Shown: one piece after another, positions 44,547 to 55,909 of the stretch
Numbering within the stretch: position 1 is the stretch's first letter
Layout: each line of letters starts with the position of its first letter
Assembly: GCA_973895155.1 (NCBI GenBank)
Contig: OZ316894.1
Span: forward strand, 20,708,001-20,772,000
DNA: 64,000 bases
DNA from: Marsupella aquatica
Lineage: Eukaryota; Marchantiophyta
Direction: 5' to 3'
Program-made: the position numbers and the translations under genes
The notes under the pieces: generated by a model
Told to the model about the DNA's origin: nothing
What the model saw: the letters and a program-made list of their open reading frames with translations, nothing else
Databases searched by the model: none

Positions 44547-45361
44547 CTACTTAGCTCGTGGATGACTGGCGATGTACTCAATAGCGGCTGGAACGGTGAC
44601 AATTTTGTCAGCTTCGGCATCAGGAATTTCGATGGCAAACTCCTCCTCGAATGCCATTACAACCTCCACTGTGTCCAGACTATCTAATCCAAGATCATTT
44701 TGCAGATGGGCCTCGGGAGTCACCTGCCATCACAGGAATCAAAGCAATGTGCTAAAAGATTAGAGCCAAGCATCCCAATCCCTTTACAGAGAATCAAGTA
44801 TAAAATAACGCGAACCCTAAACTCAGACAAAGCCAGACAGTTGGATTTTACAAGACTCACGCTGGTTCCTTTGCATTGTACAAACGAAGAACGACTTTTA
44901 CGCAGAAAAAAGATTTCGTTATACGAGATCATTTCCAACGCGCAATATCTTTGACTTGCTCTGGTGGAATTAACTCCACGCTTACGATCACTCGATGCCC
45001 AGAAAGCTTCTCGAGGAAATGCCTTACAGATTCGACTTTTGCAAGTGCATGGATGACAAGCTCCGAATGTGCCCTAAAGGCAAGAATGTCCACCTGGGGC
45101 TTCCACGCCATTCCCATGAAAGAGCGAACGTACCTTGGCAGGATCCACTTTCTGCTGCCTTTTCACGATGGAGAGAATTCGATCTGTAACCTCCTCCTTG
45201 GGCAGAAACTCGCTATGAGCCTCGGAGCTGAACCCTCTAGCTCCTAGCGCTGCTACGGCTGTTCTGAACCGGGAGGACTCTTCTGCTGAAACCCTCAGTC
45301 TCAGATGCTGCAAAAGAGAGGACCGGACAGTGGCCAGGGAGGAGCGCAACGCACCCTGCAT
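44547..45361 (-). CDS. mtACP: Mitochondrial acyl carrier protein, two exons, 134 aa
   Basis: Exons 45361-45134 and 44723-44547; the 410-bp intron is GT-AG and phase 0. Residues 1-44 are Arg/Ser/Leu-rich, with no acid until residue 27, and resemble a mitochondrial presequence. The ACP fold follows: [55 protein letters not shown]. The Ser of DSLD is the 4'-phosphopantetheine attachment site. The protein carries acyl intermediates for mitochondrial fatty acid synthesis (octanoate for lipoate) and is also a complex I and LYR-protein partner. Length matches plant mitochondrial ACPs. A minus frame at 45117-44929 is intronic. Confidence 0.95.
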
Positions 45362-45570
45362 TGTGACGAAGATCGTGATGCTGATGAGTTACCTCTAGTC
45401 CAATTCTGCTCTCCCCCTCTTCCCCCTTTTGCTCTCCTTCCCTGATACCTGTCCTTAGAGCAGCAAATTTTTACAACGAAAGCCCAGAGCTCCGTTTCCC
45501 GATGAGGTAAGACGCAGGCAGGCTGATGGGAAATACTTCAGCTGAGGAGATTCACTTGAGAGATGCGGCG

Positions 45571-45749
45571 ATTCGAGCTTCCACGTCAAATCCGTCAACC
45601 AGAGTTTGCAGCCAGCGAGAAAAATACAGATTCGAGCTTCCACTTCAAATCCGTCAACCAGAGTATGCAGCCAGCGAGAAAAAATACAGATTCGAGCTTC
45701 CACTTCAAATCCGTCAACCAGAGTGTGCAGCCAGCGAGAAAAATACAGG
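45571..45749. repeat. Three 59/60-bp tandem repeats upstream of the ACP gene
   Basis: Units start at 45571, 45630 and 45690 with ATTCGAGCTTCCAC and end with CAGCCAGCGAGAAAAATACAG; they differ by only a few bases. They begin about 210 bp upstream of the ACP start codon, within its likely promoter or 5' UTR. Confidence 0.92.
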
Positions 45750-45889
45750 GTAGATTTTATGAAGAGGCACCGATGGATGAGCCGCTCCCGTCTTCGCTGT
45801 TGCTCACACAAGACTTGTAGGACGGGCTCTGCGGTAATTCTGTTCTCTCCCTTTGCTCAGCAATTGGGCGTTGTGTGGGTCTCATGACA

Positions 45890-47740
45890 TCTTTCCAGGC
45901 ATTGTGGAGGCGACGGCTCCAAGTTTTGTGGAACTCGGATTTCTTTTTGTTTCTTTTTTCTAAGGTGAAATCTACGAAATCTCACATAAAATGGAAAAGT
46001 TAGTCATAATAATAGTTGAACCCAAGATTTATCAAATCTCTACTCAAATGAGCTACCCCAAAGTCATGCTTCTTTGGGCATACAAAAATTCACCCTTACA
46101 CAATTACTCCTAGGTTTGCCTCCAGATGGAAGATATTCTGCCATAATGACTTTTTTTTTAGGGGCATGTTGTACCCATCCCAAGGTTGATTAGGGCATCT
46201 CAAAGCTTCATGGATAGGGAATAGGCTTATGGCCATAAACAAATGGCCATTAGAGTGTGCAGAGGGTTATGTGAAAAGTTTGTTTGTTTTTCACTAGCCT
46301 CTACAATGACATGGGCAAGGCATATAACCAATCTATGGCAAAAAGTTATAGATCAAGATTTGGGTGGTTGATAACTTTTTCTGTCCATAATCTGAGAACT
46401 ACTAACTTAAGGTACATCAATTTTTCAGGTTTGAGGTTTGAGACTCCCTATTTGGGTGTTTCAATCATAAACCAATACTGGGTTGAAGTCATAATATCTG
46501 CCGCAGGTCATAACCTAACATCAACCATAACTATTGTCTAACAATTTTTTTGGTGGTCCTTGTAATGCCTTAAAAGAATTTAGTCATGTCAATTAACTGA
46601 TCCCCACTCCATTGTAAGTTTCATTTTTCACCTATTTCAGGTTCTATTTTCAAATATAACAATTAATTTTTGTATTTTCTAAGAAACACAGGGTAGCTTT
46701 CTAGAAGAAGCAATCCCTTGTTTGACAGCTGTCCCACCAGACCTGTCAAATTCTTGGCCGCACAACCCCAACTCGCCATCCCCTAGTCATGGAGTAGGCA
46801 TTTTTGGCTTTGCTCTGGCCGGAGTGATGGCTAACTAAAGGATTTCTGTATCATACTGCCTAATTCAACCTGAAACTCTTTCCAAAACCAGGTACATCCA
46901 CAGTGATTATTGTGTCTGCAGTCATGATAAGTGAACATCACTATTTCTAGGTTTGGGGGGTTTGCCACCCACTGCTTTTGAGTTTGATCTTTGTCCACTT
47001 TGGAACTCTTTTGGTTTTACTACTTTGTCCTTTGTTTGGCCCTTTGTTTAAAATGACCGGATCTCTTTTGTATTGACAGTGTCAGTCTTACTGATCAGTA
47101 GCGCATATCTTAATTTTTCCCTACAAGAAAGACGTCTCGTTTGGTGTTGATTACATTTTAAGTTTAGCATATCTTAGTATTTTAGATTATGTTTTCAAAT
47201 ATAAGAGCATCCTCACCCATTTGCTCCATTCCCGGCCGTTATTGATAGGCCAACGAGCACTCGTGTGTGGGGCCAGGCAGTAAAATGGGAGGGTATGGTT
47301 CCCTACCCATATCACGAAATTGTAGCATAATGCTTAGTAGTGTACTGCAACACATTCCAACCTGCCTCCTGCAGGTACTCTAGTTGGATCCAAAGCCCTA
47401 CATACAGTTTCAGCCGTCTTCACCCCAAAGGTGAACAGTTACTCGAAGGTACGAATGGCATAGAGCAAGCTGATATAGCCGGGGCCTTAGCGGACCCTAT
47501 TGAGTTTCATGAGTACTCCTAGGGGTATTCCCGAGCTGAACCCTCCATATCCGGCTTGTATGGGGACCGGTGCGAAGGCTCTAATCAGAATTTTTTGTAT
47601 TTCTGGAAAACCAGCATAACTTTCTCGAAAAAGCAATCCCTCTCTCCCATTGGATAGCGCGTCTCCTAGTCCCCTTCCTTTGATTGCCCGTCCCTAACCC
47701 CCGTAGTCCCGTAGTCCCGTACCTTTCCTTGACTACCCGT
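45890..47740. other. Intergenic AT-rich stretch, no supported gene
   Basis: Short frames only. No domains, repeats with clear ends or RNA folds recognised. Confidence 0.5.
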
Positions 47741-47754
47741 TGAGTCTACAGACC

Positions 47755-48020
47755 AGCCATCCAGTGGACTACGTCTTGACGGGGAGGACGGTCACTGCAC
47801 CGTACCGTGACGCGGTGGACTTTCACATCGCCGCCCTCGCAGGCAGGGGACCTCTCGTGTGAAGGTCCCCAATCCCCCAAAGGAGTCCGCGTTGTGCCTT
47901 GCAGGGGAAGTCTCGCGTGAAGGTCCCCCGTCCCCCAAAGGAGTCCGCGTTGTGCCGTTGTGCCTTGCAGGGGAACCCCTCGGGCAGTCCCTGGCAGGTA
48001 CCCTAGTGTCATCCCGGCCC
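47755..48020. repeat. GC-rich dispersed repeat, copy 1, with internal ~60-bp duplication
   Basis: Contains GTGAAGGTCCCC twice within a tandem unit (47846-47903 and 47904-47970, sharing CCCCCAAAGGAGTCCGCGTT and GTGCCTTGCAGGGGAA). The GTGAAGGTCCCCGTCC word with a following CAGGCAGGG-type block recurs near 49035 and 50105. GC content is higher than the surroundings. Confidence 0.65.
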
Positions 48021-48169
48021 ATGGAGGCGGTGAATATCACGGGGTCTCAAATATGGGGCTGTCATGTGTGTTCCCGGGAGGTTACTTTTGCCCGTTAGGT
48101 GTCCTGCGGGCAAGTATAACAGGGGAAGGAATCTTTGTCATCGCAATTTTTTTACGTCCGTAATGTGAC

Positions 48170-48970
48170 ACTCCAGGGGGGAGAAAGTGACTACGGGAGT
48201 CTGTCCCCAGGTGTTTCCGAAATGCCGTGGTCAGAGTGTGCGGGCTAGCCTAAAGGTCTCCCGCACATTTTCAGGCCGTGTCCACCCGAACCTAACTCGG
48301 GCGACTGCAAAACTCTCCCGGCCCGATATTTGAGTCCCCCTATTACTACCTCAGCTAATCAGGTACAGTAGTAATTGCATGAGGCTGCCTGATTACAAGT
48401 TCTTTGAACCTCAATAGTCAATAGGGGTGACTACATTTAAGTTTGTTACCATTCGTCAACTCATCTGCAATTGGTTTTTAGTGATTCCATTATTGAAGCG
48501 CTGTGTTGTTTCAGAGATCCGTCTTGCCCCCCATTCTCCATTTAGCACCTTCACTCATTGACAACCTTCTCTCTTCCCAAATCTTTACAAGAGCAACATA
48601 TGATCTTCAATCTCTCTGCTGACATCCAACAAAATCATTTGTTTTGGGGGGATTTTCAATTAAAAGCTATCTGGAAATACCTTTCCAATTAGTTTATTGT
48701 CACTAATTTCACAAAGCTGTGAATTTCTAAAGAGACCCCATTACTCTATGTTTGAACTGCATTTTTGAAAAGTTTTGAACAGCTAACTCTGACATTCAAT
48801 ATCTCACTCTATGAAGATTGTCTCTTTTTCTTCTCAGATTTCACTCATCAGTGTAAATGCCCTATATGAGCCTCAACGAGGGTTTTGCTGGAGTCAGTCT
48901 GGTCTTCCATTACAAAATGTTTGTTGAGGGTCAAAATGTGAAATAATTTTAAAGTCTTATCATGAATCAA
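48170..48970. other. Intergenic, nothing supported
   Basis: No frame above chance length, and no repeats or RNA features recognised. Confidence 0.5.
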
Positions 48971-48979
48971 GATGGCACT

Positions 48980-49150
48980 AGGGCATTCACTGCCAAAGGG
49001 CCTCTTTCGCCCTCACAGGCCAGCAAACACTTGTGTAAAGGTCCCCGTCCTACCAGGCAGGGCCCTGTCCCACACTCTATATCTTGCACAGGGAACGGGA
49101 GAGATGGACCTCACTGCCATCCCTTCTAATTATTATTTTGTTAAGGTATA
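48980..49150. repeat. GC-rich dispersed repeat, copy 2
   Basis: Shares with 50030-50200 the order ATC.AGATG, CTCACAGGCCAGC-like, AAGGTCCCCGTCC, CCAGGCAGGGCCC and GTCCCACAC. The plus frame 48972-49484 runs through this repeat and is not considered a gene. Confidence 0.6.
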
Positions 49151-50029
49151 CACTGCAAGTCAGTGTTTACAAATTGATGCCTACAATTTTATTAAAGTTT
49201 GCATGCCAGAAGTTTTTCTAGGTTTGCCAAGAAAACTGATAATGCCATGGACCAAGCCTGTGAAATGTGCAACCGCCATGGAACATGACACCTTTAACAC
49301 CTTCACTCATGCCACCCTTGAGATTCAAATGAATTGCCTTGGACTCATTAAAAAACATATTTCTAACCAATATAATATTTCTAGTTTTCATGAAGAATTG
49401 AGAGATTGTAGATTGCTAAAATTTACTATATCACTCACTATCCACATTTGTGCTTCTGAAAGACTTTTGAGTATCTATCTTTGACATTGAGTAACTCCCT
49501 TAATATTAAGTATACCTTAATATTAAATGTAGTCGGTATAAAAAATGGTTTGCTCTTGCCAATGAGTCCATTATAGTCAAATTTCATTCACATTTGAGAG
49601 ATCTACAAATTCCCAAAGATGGCTATCTGGGTGTTCATCCCACATTTCACTCTTTGGTGTAGTATGTACTACAAACCCTATGCCCGTGCATTGCATGGCG
49701 CAAGGAGGGCCGCCCATAGGGAAGCACATATGTGCTAGAGGTGCTCATTTTCTCCATCAATGGCCAGAGAAAACAGCCAAACAAATACAACCGCTGTGGA
49801 TGTTTCTCGCCCAATAACTTTTTTGTATTGAGATGAAGGACAAAAAAAGGTGGGATACTTTATTATAGTTATAGATGTGAGCAAGAAAAAATAATGAAAA
49901 GTCTATCCAAACATTTTGGATTTTTGGAAAACATGGAGGTCTATCCTAGTTCCAATTTTGTTTCTCAAGGACCCCAACTATTTTGTTACTCCTTACAGAA
50001 TTGTAATAGTTATTTATTTTTGTGGCGAA

Positions 50030-50200
50030 TCGAGATGACCCTATGGCACCCACTTCCGAAACACTCGTTCCGCCGTCGCAGGCAGGGAACGGCGGAACGC
50101 TCATGTGAAGGTCCCCGTCCCCCCAGGCAGGGCCCGGTCCCCCACGTCGTGCTTTCCGCGGTGGACAAGAGGGGTACCCCTTTCCGAAAGGTCGGCTCGC
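50030..50200. repeat. GC-rich dispersed repeat, copy 3
   Basis: Best-preserved copy: TCGCAGGCAGGGAACGG, GTGAAGGTCCCCGTCC, CCCAGGCAGGGCCCGGTC. It lies about 1.2 kb upstream of the RanGAP start codon. Confidence 0.6.
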
Positions 50201-51422
50201 ATTCGGTCGGTCGGTCACTAATTAGTAGCTTTTTGGAGGAACATTCTCTCGTCCCCTCCCTCTCTTTCTTCTTTTTCAATTCCAGGCTCCCTCCCTTCTG
50301 GTCGGACAATCCCGGAAGAAAACTCTGGAAGCGTTTCCTCGCACTCTGCTCTTCAGTTTGACCGTTCCAGCATTCGCGGCGATCAATTTTTTGATTCTCT
50401 CTGCTCGCTCCAGTCCCGCCGCTGTGGCGGCTGGCTTTCTTGCTTTCTCGTCCCTTTCGATTTCAGTCCGAGAGAGCAGAGAGAATCGGAGTCTGCGGCC
50501 TCTCGCATCGTCGACGGTTTGGTGTTGGTTTGATGAGCTGAGCTGGGTTGAGCTGCGTTGAAACGGAGGGATTTCTAGAGGTCAGTAGTATCTTGTGTGT
50601 GTGGAATCGAATGGAATGGGATGGAGCTAGGATTACAGTGTGACATGAGATTTGTGGGTTGTCGATTTGCTCTCAATTTCGATGGATTGTTTGAATGCAT
50701 GTTTTTCGAAGCCAAGAGAAGGTGGGGTGGGAAGATCATCTGGACATTGGAAGGAGGAGAGATGAACAGGCTTATTGAAGCGGTGCTTGACGCTACGATT
50801 CTCGAGAGATATTCTTGCTCAACGTCCTGTGGAGATGAGTGGATTTTTGGGAGAGGGCCGGGTGATTTTTATTTTTGAAAATTTGAAAATTTTATGTAAT
50901 AAGGACTGTTCGACCCGAAGACATTTAAAATAACCTCAACAAAGAAAATGTTTCGGGGCCGCAAGGTCACAGTCCTCGAGGTCCTCGAGCCGAAGGTAAA
51001 TATTGAGCCGTATGATTCTCGCCTCACTGGAAAGCAGGCAGACAACAGAAAGGAACCTCCTCGCCACTAGACTAGCTCGAAGATGTGAGCATGACATTTT
51101 TGAGCTTCACATTTGAGCTAGTCTCGGTTGAGATACATAAACTCTTATGAGGAGAGACAGGCGGAATCTTTCTGGTAGGAGCTGTTTGGACTGGGATCAT
51201 GCTGTCGATGGTTATCTTTGAACTGAAACTTGGGACTTGATTTATTTGGCGGAGGGGTAATGTGTTCGTTGTTAGTTGAGAAACTTCACCACCCTTGCTT
51301 CAGGAAACTTGATTGTGGGCGGGGTATCTGATTGTATTTTGATCGGCTGTTGTCTTTACTGGCTCGTAGAAGAGCAAACTTCGAGAGGAATCACCCGAAG
51401 TAGGCGGTGGTTCTGTCGAAAT
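50201..51422 (+). other. RanGAP upstream region
   Basis: Pyrimidine-rich tracts (TCCCTCTCTTTCTTCTTTTTC at about 50256) suggest a TATA-less housekeeping promoter. A donor-like GAG|GTCAGTAG near 50580 and an acceptor-like TTGCTTCAG near 51302 could delimit a 5' UTR intron; this is tentative. Confidence 0.35.
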
Positions 51423-53545
51423 ATGGCTGCAGCGGTCCTTGCAGCGCAGAGGCCAGCGTTTGAGTGGAGGTTGTGGCCGCCAAGCGACGATACCCGAGCT
51501 GTGGTGGCTGATAAGATGGTGCAACACCTTCTTACCTGCACCCCACCCATAGAGAACGAGGAGGCAGTCGAGCACGCGAAGAGGATCGAACAAGAAGCCT
51601 TCACAGCAGCTTCTCAGAAGCAGAATGGAGACTCTTCTGCGGACACTTCAATGGCACAAGTTCGGACGTACGCCCACCATGCTAGCCAGCTACTTCTGGA
51701 CTTTCTAAGAGCTCACCGAGTGAAAGGTAACCCTTCAATTTTTACTCGCTTTGCAGCAACAATCTTCGACATCAGTGTAGCACAGACATCTGGGCTTCAT
51801 GACCCGAGTGAGCTTAAAGTCTCAACGCACTCATGATCATTCGCTCCTTTACTATTCTTTCTCCTGACCTAATTTCTGACATCCATCGAAACCCTAAGAT
51901 TTCAGAATTGCCGTAGTCTGCCTCTTTTCTCGACCTGATGGATACCTTTGGCATTTGGACCAAAAAGCCTGCGGTATGAGTATCGCCACGAGCCAGGGCT
52001 TAAAGTTCTGGAACGACATGGCGAAACACGTACGTTTGATATTTCGCTCCATGATTAAAATTAACAAGGACCTTCACCACAAACACACCGTTGGATTTGA
52101 TCTCAGCCATACGAAGCCTTGAATACTTAATGTTGACTGTTGAATCCGGTAGATTTTATATATGCAGATTTTCACAATCGGTTGGTTCACCATTTAATTT
52201 TGATTTAAAGTCATATGTGGTGAACTGGCACATCAAAAATCTCCGAGTGTAACAAGACGTCGTGGTTTGTTTTTGGACAGATACTTTCTTCGACATATCT
52301 GGTCAGAAAAGGGACTTTCTTACCAGGGAAGGAGCGGAGAAATTGTTCAAGCCGCTCGGAAAGCCTGGGAATAGAATCCGACGAATTTGTCTCAGCAATT
52401 GGAGCATCGGCAAGGATGCTGCAGAACATGCTGGAGAAGTTCTTGCATCTCTGAAAGGGAAGCTCGAGGATGTGAACTTGGCTGATATTGTTGCTGGAAG
52501 GCCTGAGGCTGAAGCTCTGGAGGTGATGAATATCCTATCTGTAGCTCTCGCTGGGAGTAAGCTGGAATCCCTGAACCTTTCAGACAATGCTCTTGGGGAG
52601 AAAGGTGTTCGGGCCTTTTCTGAACTATTGAAATCACAGAAGTCGTTGCAGAGGTTGTACTTTATGAATAATGGCATTTCAGTAGAGGCAGCTCAGGCCA
52701 TTTGTGAGCTTCTGACTTCACCTCAAAATCTACGGACGCTGCATTTTCACAACAACATGAGTGGAGACGGCGGAGCACAAGCGTTGTCAGCTCTCATCGA
52801 GAAAGCTCCTCTGTTGAGAGATTTCCAGTTCTCTTCTACACGAGTTGAATCTGACGGCGGATTAGCCCTCGCCAAGGCCCTGAAGGTAGGGACCTCCTTG
52901 AAAAGGATCGACCTCCGCGACAACATGTTTGGGCCTGAAGTTGGGGTTGCATTGTCCAGCACCTTTCGGCTTCATCCAGATCTCAGTGAAGTCTACCTGA
53001 GTGACCTAGGGCTGGACGATAAGGGCGCGATTGCTATAGCGAAGGCACTGGAAGATGCCGCTCCAAACTTGAAAGTTTTGGAACTTGGTGGTAATGAAAT
53101 CACGGTCAAGGCTGCTCCGTCAATTGCCAGTTGTATCAAGTCAAAGCTGCTTCTGAACAGATTGAGCCTGGCAGAGAATGAATTGAAAGATAGAGGGGCA
53201 GTGATCATATGCGAAGCCCTTCAAGGGCATACAGGCATAACATATCTTGACTTGAGTAGTAATCACATTGAGGATGAAGGCGGAGTTGCTGCTGTGAAAG
53301 CACTATTTGGGACTGGCACACGGGAGGCCCCTCTCGAAGTTCGTTTGGAAGGAAACTTCCTTTCCGAAGATGGTGTCGAGGCTGTGGAAAAGTTAGGGGG
53401 CAAAAATTATTCGTTGTTTCTTTCTGATCAGGAAAATGCCGATGATTTTGACGAGGAAAACGAGGCTGAAGACGACGACGAAAATGAAAGTGAAAACGTG
53501 GAAGAAAGGGACACACTCGAGTCCATCAGAGATCTGAAAGTATGA
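51423..53545 (+). CDS. RANGAP: Ran GTPase-activating protein with WPP domain, two exons, 522 aa
   Basis: Exons 51423-51726 and 52281-53545; intron GT-AG, phase 1. The N-terminal ~100 residues form a WPP domain (FEWRLWPPSDDTR), found on plant RanGAPs for nuclear-envelope and phragmoplast targeting through WIP/WIT partners. After DTFFDISGQKRDFLTREGAE come about ten ribonuclease-inhibitor-type leucine-rich repeats (LESLNLSDNALGEKG, LKVLELGGNEITVKA, ITYLDLSSNHIEDEGG), then an acidic tail (DEENEAEDDDENESE). This order and length match plant RanGAP1/2 of about 535 residues. It stimulates GTP hydrolysis by Ran on the cytoplasmic side, maintaining the transport gradient. The ATG at 51423 is chosen because WPP homology starts right after it; the frame opens further upstream. 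Confidence 0.96.
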
Positions 53546-55909
53546 TGTTATAAAATTCCCATTATGGGCACAGATTCTTATTTGCATCTGGAAGATATCC
53601 GGACTCTCTTTTGCTCTGCCCAATACAGGGCCAGTTAGGTATGATTTTTTGTCCTCTGAAATTTAGATAGCTAAGAGTCCAGTTTTCGGTTAGTTATAGA
53701 ATGTTGGTAAATTTAGTCTTCATCAACAGCAGCAGCCTTGATGGATATAGTGGTTGCCAGTTGACAATATAGTTTGTCAAGCTCTGAAGTAGATTCTACA
53801 TGGCAAGTGTCATTCAGCGAATGTCTGGCGAAGGTAAGGTCCTAGAGTTGATCAAAATGTATCAACTGAGTCTAGGGTGTGTTACGTGGAACACTGGCTC
53901 GTAAACCATTTGAGGATGAATGAGTTAGGTTTGTAAGCATATTGTTTGTGTATAATTCATCGCAGGGTTGTCAGTTGTGTGGACCAGCTTGATATTTTCA
54001 AGATTCGCTGTATTGGGTCACGTCGCATATCATTTGATGGTCTGACATCTGAACATGGAAGTTGGAAGTTGGAAGATTCTTGTTTCCAGCTTGCAAGTGG
54101 ACCCTGAGATCCTTCTCCAATTCTAACCCAACGCTTCCACCTTGTTGAATGGAAGACAAAGAGACTTACCTGCAATTTTCGGAATTCTGGGAGATAAGGT
54201 TTGTGAATGAGTGCAGCGACTCGATTGATTGAATATATGATCACTTTACTCCGTTCCTTGACTGGAATATGTCAATAGACAGAGGTTCATCATTTCCGTC
54301 AATTCTCGCTTGCGTAGTACGCCATGAGTTGAGCCAAAGCAAAGGACGCAACTTTACCATCCCTTTTGACCATGGTTCCTATGCACGGATGCAAATGCAG
54401 GGAGGATTTGGAGAAGTTTGTTGCAATTTTACAGGGGCTCATTCAGTGTAGACCCACCAAAACAAGGGGACAAAGTGACACCACCCTCTAGAATTACCAA
54501 GACCTGTAGTACACTGAATTTTGCAACCGTGACCGCTTTCGTGTATTACTGCATTTGGAGAGATTGCTGTCATCACTCCTGCACCAGGCTTCGGTGTAGG
54601 GAGATAATTATGATGGCCACTGTTTTTCCCTAGGTACTTTCTCGGACAGGTGCAGTTGCAGCAACCTTGCACTGATATTGACTGCCTGGCTGAACCTTTG
54701 CCCTTCGTCGAGGCACTCTACAAATGACTGAGGACCATCCTGTAGTGCCTTTCGAACTGCTCCGATTATTAGTTCGAAATAGTTGCTCAAATCCAAATGG
54801 TTCTTTCATATTAAGACGTACTTTCTTTGTGTCAATCTTTTGGCAGTGCGAGAGATGGATCCATTTGGGTGCGCCAAAATGTTTATCCTGCTTATCAAGA
54901 AGTTTTAGCTTGCGTAAACCGCTCATAAGCATGGCTATCAAAGCCTCGGTAACCAAAGTGGGAGAATGTCTTTAATAAATTCTTTCTGACATGTCCCTAG
55001 AAGTCTGCCAAACTTATGGAGTGCATCCCTGTTGATATATAGTACTATGCTGCTGTACCTGCTATACTCAAACAACCATGGGTCAAGTCCATCAGCTAAG
55101 TAGTCAATTGTATTCGTGTGGGTATCAATTTTGAAAACAATAGTTTGTGCAGTACTCTGCAGGTTTTAAGGTTTCTAACTTATTGCTAGCGGGGGAGTGT
55201 ACCCCCTTGTTGTAACCCTTGTACCTTCTGGAACTGGAAACCACAGCCCCAGAGACCACAAATTTTAGCCAACTTTCATTTGCCAGAGTTCCTTGTCGCT
55301 CTTGTCGGTTGCTGGTTTCATTGTGACTTGATTCTGAGTAAATTAGGGTTACCTAAAACAGGCCAAGAGATTATTCTTTTCTAAGAGAGATCATATAGGG
55401 GCTTCGAAAGCAAACTACTGACGATCATCTCTAATGCAGAATTCAAAAGAGCACTCTCCTTGAAAACTTTGAACACTAAAATCATGTCTTTTATTGCAAA
55501 CTAAATTTTTACACATTTGATATATAGTTTATTTTGTATTCAATTTTGAGAAGGAATGAACGGTGGAACGTCATCAATTGTAGTAGCAAACGCTTTTCAG
55601 GTAAGAAACATCTGAAGTTTCAAGATCAATGGCTTAGAGAGCTTCAAGATGATGGGCTTGAATGTGGGCAATCTCCAAGCGATGTATGACCTTATCTAGA
55701 GTGAAGTAGAGAATTGCAAGAAAATTAAGTAAACAGAGTAGTACTTGCATGTATTACCAAGAATTATCTTAGTGATTGAAGTCAATATTTAGTACAAATT
55801 TTGAGGAGACATGAACTTGAGATGAAGAGAGAGGGAAGCTGGGGGAAGAAGACTATACCAACCACATAAGACGAAGAAAAACGGTAACAAGATATGCAGA
55901 CACATTGAT
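53546..55909. other. RanGAP 3' flank and intergenic DNA
   Basis: The proximal part should hold the RanGAP 3' UTR. Minus frames 54956-54630 and 54796-54608 overlap in different registers and contain peptide-like stretches (NYFELIIGAVRKALQ, FVECLDEGQRFSQAVN) suggestive of a degenerate or small unrecognised gene. I cannot support it further. Confidence 0.3.

Noticed and set aside
44929-45117. Minus-strand frame between the ACP exons
   Set aside because: It lies wholly in the ACP intron; the flanking exons join in phase 0 without it and give a complete ACP.
47755-48020. Possible rRNA or tRNA fragment because of high GC
   Set aside because: No cloverleaf, no conserved rRNA words, and an internal tandem duplication typical of repeat DNA.
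48972-49484. 170-codon plus-strand frame
   Set aside because: Its first third is the dispersed GC-rich repeat also found at 50.1 kb; the rest has no domain and no splice-linked partner.
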